Assembly (NCBI GenBank): GCA_022239325.1
Contig: JAKOGP010000006.1
Span: 111,290-175,289 of the forward strand
DNA: 64,000 nucleotides
Reading direction: 5' to 3'
DNA from: Flavobacteriaceae bacterium LSUCC0859
GTDB taxonomy: Bacteria; Bacteroidota; Bacteroidia; Flavobacteriales; Flavobacteriaceae
Under the pieces are notes generated by a model. That model was not told the origin of the DNA. It made no database searches and saw nothing but the letters and a program-made list of their open reading frames with translations. Shown piece after piece: positions 60,503-64,000 of the stretch. Each line of letters starts with the position of its first letter. Within the stretch, counting starts at the first letter, position 1. A program made the position numbers and the translations under genes.

Positions 60503-61885
60503 ATGGCCCAAAAACCAGGTATACCCAAAGGAACTAGAGATTTTTCACCAGAGGAGGTTATGAAGAGACAGTACATTATGTCTTGCATAAGTAGCCACTT
60601 TAAATCTTTTGGCTTTAGCCCTATTGAGACCCCATCTTTTGAAAACTACGACACCCTAATGGGGAAATACGGAGAGGAAGGAGACAGGCTCATTTTTAAG
60701 ATTTTAAATTCAGGAGATTTTTTATCAAAGGTTCCAGCATCTCTATACGAAGAAAAAAATGCCAAGACTTTAACACCAGTCATATCGGAAAAGGCCTTGA
60801 GGTATGATCTCACGGTTCCCTTTGCACGCTACGTAGCCATGCACCAAAATGAGATTAATTTTCCATTTAAGCGGTATCAGATGCAGCCCGTTTGGCGAGC
60901 AGACAGACCTCAGAAAGGGAGGTTTAGAGAATTTTACCAGTGCGACGCAGACGTAGTGGGCTCCAATTCCTTACTGCAAGAGGTAGAACTTATACAATTA
61001 TATGACAGCGTATTTTCTGAGCTCGGACTCTCAGGAGTGACCATTCAGTTAAACAATCGAAAAATATTAAGTGGTATTGCAGAAGTAATCGGAGCCACAG
61101 ACCAGCTCGTAGACTTTACGGTGGCCCTTGACAAATTAGATAAGATTGGCCCACAAAAGGTAGCCCAGGAAATGTTGGAAAAGGGAATTTCTCAAACGGC
61201 AATAGATACAGCGGCTCCTCTTTTTGATCTTTCAGGCGCAAGCGCCGATGTGATTCAGGTACTCCAATCCTTTCTTTCCACTTCTGAAATTGGACTAGAG
61301 GGAGTTTCAGATTTGGAATTTATTTTAAAGGCTTTATCACGCACCCCTCTGAAATCTTGTAGTATACAAATCACTGTCACTTTAGCCAGGGGGTTAAATT
61401 ATTACACAGGAGCTATTTTAGAGGTGGCAGCACCCAAAGAGGTTTCCATAGGTGCCATAGGAGGCGGAGGTCGTTATGACAACCTAACTAGTATCTTTGG
61501 ATTAAAAGATGTGGGAGGAGTTGGTATTTCTTTTGGTTTAGATCGTATTTATTTGGTTTTAGAGGCTCTAGATTTATTTCCAAAAACCATCACTACAGGG
61601 CCTCGAGTGATGTTTGTGAATTTTGGAGAAGAAGCTTCTTTAATCGCCATACAAATAGCACATGAGCTCAGAGGCCAGGGGGTAAGCTCTGAGGTATATC
61701 CCACTGCCCATAAAATGCAAAAGCAAATGAAGTATGCCCACAATAGGTCTGTTGCCTATGTTGTGATTATTGGAGAAACAGAGCTGCGTTCTAAAACTCT
61801 TATTTTAAAAAATATGGAGACGGGCGTACAGCAAAGTTTCTCTCAGACAGAAATTTCAGAATTAACAACCGCAGTGGCATTGTAA
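60503..61885 (+). CDS. hisS: histidine--tRNA ligase
   Basis: A 460-residue class II aminoacyl-tRNA synthetase that charges tRNA-His. Motif 1 follows KGTRDFSPEEVMKRQYI, motif 2 is QPVWRADRPQKGRFREFYQC, the His-specific loop is ARGLNYYTGAILEV, and motif 3 is GVGISFGLDRIYLVL. GAIGGGGRYDNL precedes it. The anticodon-binding domain covers the last ~95 residues. Length fits. It follows the DUF6495 gene and ends at a strong terminator. Confidence 0.96.
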   Translation: MAQKPGIPKGTRDFSPEEVMKRQYIMSCISSHFKSFGFSPIETPSFENYDTLMGKYGEEGDRLIFKILNSGDFLSKVPASLYEEKNAKTLTPVISEKALRYDLTVPFARYVAMHQNEINFPFKRYQMQPVWRADRPQKGRFREFYQCDADVVGSNSLLQEVELIQLYDSVFSELGLSGVTIQLNNRKILSGIAEVIGATDQLVDFTVALDKLDKIGPQKVAQEMLEKGISQTAIDTAAPLFDLSGASADVIQVLQSFLSTSEIGLEGVSDLEFILKALSRTPLKSCSIQITVTLARGLNYYTGAILEVAAPKEVSIGAIGGGGRYDNLTSIFGLKDVGGVGISFGLDRIYLVLEALDLFPKTITTGPRVMFVNFGEEASLIAIQIAHELRGQGVSSEVYPTAHKMQKQMKYAHNRSVAYVVIIGETELRSKTLILKNMETGVQQSFSQTEISELTTAVAL

Positions 61886-61917
61886 AAAAAAGGCTCCGTT
61901 AACGGAGCCTTTTTTTA
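61884..61917. terminator. bidirectional terminator between hisS and the M42 peptidase gene
   Basis: Perfect self-complementary aggctccgtt / aacggagcct (61891-61910), flanked by A8 on the left and T7 on the right. Confidence 0.93.
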
Positions 61918-61929
61918 TTGCTGAATGGG

Positions 61930-63018
61930 CTACTCAAAATAGCTAAAGGTTTCTCCAGACTTAATAGTAAGAAGCGTTTCATAGATTAGTCTAATCACGT
62001 TTTCTACATCTTCTTTTTGAACCATTTCTACCGTGGTATGCATATACCTTAAAGGAAGAGATATTAGGGCAGAGGCTACACCTCCGTTGCTGTAGGCAAA
62101 TGCATCTGTGTCTGTACCCGTAAACCTAGAAGAAGCTAATCTTTGAAAAGGAATGTTGTTTTTTTCTGCCGTTTCTATAATTCTAGCTCTGAGTTTGTTT
62201 TGTACAGCAGGAGCATATGATATTACAGGGCCAGCACCAATTTCTGTGTGACCTTGTACTTTTTTCTCAATCATTGGAGTGGTAGTGTCATGACAAACAT
62301 CCGTTACTATGGCAATATTTGGTTTAATGGTTTGGGTGATCATTTCTGCGCCTCTTAAACCTATTTCTTCTTGAACAGAATTGGTGATGTATAAGCCAAA
62401 AGGGAGCTTTATTTTGTTTTCGTGTAGTAATCTAGCTACCTCTGCTATCATAAAGCCTCCTGCTCTATTGTCAATGGCTCTACAAACAAACTTATTTCCG
62501 TTGAGCACCTGAAATTGGTCAGGGTAGGTAATTACGCAGCCCACATGCACGCCCATTTTCTCTACTTCCTCTTTGTTTTTAGCCCCTACGTCTATGGTAA
62601 TATTATCTAACTTAGGAGTTTCTTCTTTGTCGTTTTTTCTGGTGTGAATGGCTGGCCAGCCAAAAACGCCTTTAACAATCCCTTTGTCTGTGTGAATATC
62701 TACCCATTTAGAAGGAGCAATTTGGTGGTCAGACCCTCCGTTTCTAATTACGTGAATGAGTCCGTTATCTGTGATGTAATTTACATACCATGAAATTTCA
62801 TCGGCATGACCCTCAATAACTACTTTAAAAGGAGCCTCTGGATTAATGACACCAACAGCGCTTCCGTAAGTATCTGTTATAAAAGTGTCTACATAGGGTT
62901 TTAAATAGTCCATCCATATTTTTTGACCTTCCCACTCATATCCTGTAGGGGAGGGATTGTTTAGGTATTTTTCAAAAAATGCCAAGGAGGTATCTGTAAT
63001 AATAGGGGCTTGTTTCAT
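61930..63018 (-). CDS. M42 family glutamyl/aminopeptidase-like metallopeptidase
   Basis: A 362-residue cytoplasmic di-metal aminopeptidase that forms tetrahedral dodecamers in related proteins. The metal ligands are in VIEGHADEISWYV (His-x-Asp), RAIDNRAGGFMIAE (bridging Asp), SVQEEIGLRGAE (base Glu and metal Glu), VTDVCHDTTTP (Asp), and PLRYMHTTVEMV (His). Length normal. It should remove N-terminal residues from short peptides, possibly after the proteasome-like step. It faces hisS across the shared terminator. Confidence 0.9.
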   Translation of the reverse strand: MKQAPIITDTSLAFFEKYLNNPSPTGYEWEGQKIWMDYLKPYVDTFITDTYGSAVGVINPEAPFKVVIEGHADEISWYVNYITDNGLIHVIRNGGSDHQIAPSKWVDIHTDKGIVKGVFGWPAIHTRKNDKEETPKLDNITIDVGAKNKEEVEKMGVHVGCVITYPDQFQVLNGNKFVCRAIDNRAGGFMIAEVARLLHENKIKLPFGLYITNSVQEEIGLRGAEMITQTIKPNIAIVTDVCHDTTTPMIEKKVQGHTEIGAGPVISYAPAVQNKLRARIIETAEKNNIPFQRLASSRFTGTDTDAFAYSNGGVASALISLPLRYMHTTVEMVQKEDVENVIRLIYETLLTIKSGETFSYFE

Positions 63019-63125
63019 AATGCTAAATTTCTTGTAAAAGTAAGAATATTCACTTTTATTTAGTAGTCTTGTCGCTGCTTATTCATTAATTTTGTAAACA
63101 ATTTTTACTACATATATAGGTTTAG

Positions 63126-63806
63126 ATGAAAGTGAATTTCCTGTGTTATAGTTTCTGTTTGTTTGCCGCCCTTGCAGCTGCACAGGAAACTAGGACCTCA
63201 GATTCTCTGTCTAAAGAATACGTGAAACTTTCTGGAGAGAAACATTTCTCTACTTCCATTCCCCTTAAAGAGGTGGTTGTTTTTTCAGAAATGAAGTTCC
63301 AATCTACCCAGGAAATTTACAGGTATTTATTACTAAAAAGAAGGACTCTTAAGGTCTTTCCTTATGCCAAACTAGCAGCAGACAAACTCAGTATGCTAAA
63401 TGACAGCCTCTCTCAAATAACTTCTAAGAGAAAGAGACGTAGGTACACTAAGGAAATGCAGCACTATATAGAGGGAGAATTTTCGGAGGAACTAAAAAAG
63501 CTCACAAGGTCTGAAGGACAAATTTTGGTAAAACTCATACACAGACAAACGGGAATGTCTTCCTATGATTTAGTAAAGGAACTTCGCAATAGTTGGCGTG
63601 CTTTTTGGTATAGCACCACTGCTAGAATGTTTAGTATTACATTAAAAGAAGAGTTTCACCCAGAACTTGTAGAGGAAGACTACCTCATAGAAGATATTCT
63701 TCAGCGGGCTTTTTCAGAGGATCGTTTAGAGTATCAGGCGGCAGCACTCAATTACGACTTCGCCAAGCTCTATAATAAATGGCGCAATCAAAAAAAACCA
63801 AAATAA
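63126..63806 (+). CDS. DUF4294 domain protein, exported
   Basis: A 226-residue protein with a signal peptide (FLCYSFCLFAALAAAQ, cleaved near residue 20). The DUF4294 core (IPLKEVVVFSEMKFQSTQEI with YRYLLLKRRTLKVFPYAKLA, and EGQILVKLIHRQTGMSSYDL) is well preserved. The C-terminal ~60 residues are acidic and helical. The family is widespread in Bacteroidota; function unknown. It is divergent from the M42 peptidase, with ~107 bases between. Confidence 0.8.
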   Translation: MKVNFLCYSFCLFAALAAAQETRTSDSLSKEYVKLSGEKHFSTSIPLKEVVVFSEMKFQSTQEIYRYLLLKRRTLKVFPYAKLAADKLSMLNDSLSQITSKRKRRRYTKEMQHYIEGEFSEELKKLTRSEGQILVKLIHRQTGMSSYDLVKELRNSWRAFWYSTTARMFSITLKEEFHPELVEEDYLIEDILQRAFSEDRLEYQAAALNYDFAKLYNKWRNQKKPK

Positions 63807-63935
63807 TTTTTGGTCTTATCATTCATTTGCACTAAGTTTAATGCCCTCTAATTTTTTAGAGAAAATGCAAATTACTGGTTTCTAGATGGTTTCTGTGCTA
63901 GAGAAAAAAAATAAAAAAAAACTTCTTTTTTCTCT

Positions 63936-63964
63936 TTGAAACCAGAAAAGGCGTTGTATATTTG
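63936..63964 (+). promoter_or_regulatory. strong consensus promoter at the right edge, gene outside the window
   Basis: TTG at 63936-63938 and TATATTTG at 63957-63964, 18 bases apart, followed by CAC. An A/T-tract (63903-63932) lies just upstream, like an UP element. The start of the transcript folds as cgctttg / cagagcg (63969-63989). This pattern is typical of stable-RNA or other very highly expressed genes. The 36 bases beyond the box contain no recognisable gene start. The rest of the 63807-63935 spacer has only short direct and inverted repeats. Confidence 0.6.
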
Positions 63965-64000
63965 CACCCGCTTTGGGAGACAGAGCGAGTATAAAAAAGA

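Noticed and set aside
63825..63872. Nested inverted repeats atttgca/tgcaaat and ctctaa/ttagag as terminator of the DUF4294 gene
   Set aside because: No T-run after the stem; pairing is interrupted, so termination is doubtful.
1..64000. tRNA, rRNA, transposase, integrase or prophage genes
   Set aside because: No cloverleaf-like segment in the spacers, and no transposase, integrase or phage structural protein among the coding regions.

Overview
This window looks like chromosomal core DNA of a marine-type Flavobacteriaceae member (phylum Bacteroidota); no genus can be named from it. The base composition is AT-rich. Start codons lack Shine-Dalgarno sequences. Several upstream regions carry the Bacteroidota promoter pattern TTG-N19-TAnnTTTG. 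Lineage-typical families are present: DUF4199, DUF4252, DUF4294, DUF6495, a GlmU-family sugar nucleotidyltransferase, a short CarB, and a fused SerB-SerA. Hairpin-plus-U-tract terminators sit at many convergent gene ends. There is no sign of a prophage, insertion sequence, CRISPR array or other large mobile element, and no tRNA or rRNA gene inside the window.

Layout. 1-3.4 kb: start of a CDP-alcohol phosphatidyltransferase-like gene, a thioredoxin-like protein, a secreted M28 peptidase and a PLP decarboxylase. 3.5-11.5 kb: a complete fatty-acid beta-oxidation set, marR-fadB-fadA-acyl-CoA dehydrogenase as one operon with an acyl-CoA ligase just upstream. 11.6-16.6 kb: purL and an RsmB/NOP-type RNA methyltransferase. 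16.7-25.3 kb: two lipoproteins, then a minus-strand run DUF4199 / glycosyltransferase / phosphohexomutase / ABC exporter / ECF sigma / anti-sigma-like / sensor-like protein. 25.5-33.4 kb: rpmE, a GlmU-family protein, mtaB, rpmH and carB, with small genes between. 33.4-40.1 kb: rmuC and a cobalamin-uptake locus, with btuFCD-like genes divergent from a riboswitch-controlled TonB receptor. 40.1-43.9 kb: S41 peptidase facing a second ECF sigma operon with two DUF4252 proteins. 43.9-51.8 kb: purB, a haem-binding-domain protein, a lipoprotein alpha-amylase, a CarboxypepD_reg protein, a DEAD-box helicase and rdgB. 52-64 kb: fused serB-serA, rlmH, a YihY/BrkB membrane protein, priA, an orphan LytTR regulator, the rpsF-rpsR-rplI operon, hisS, an M42 peptidase, a DUF4294 protein, and a strong promoter at the right edge whose gene lies outside.

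No clearly new multi-gene system is visible. The most unusual structure is small: tandem duplications sitting exactly at or just after stop codons in three places. The clearest is three copies of a 51-bp unit at a convergent gene junction; each copy equals the last 16 codons plus stop of one gene, and each also carries the tail of the facing gene. Other points worth a look are a perfect 11-bp inverted repeat over the marR promoter, the one-sided riboswitch control of the B12 locus, a CarB without its allosteric domain, and two independent ECF sigma modules.
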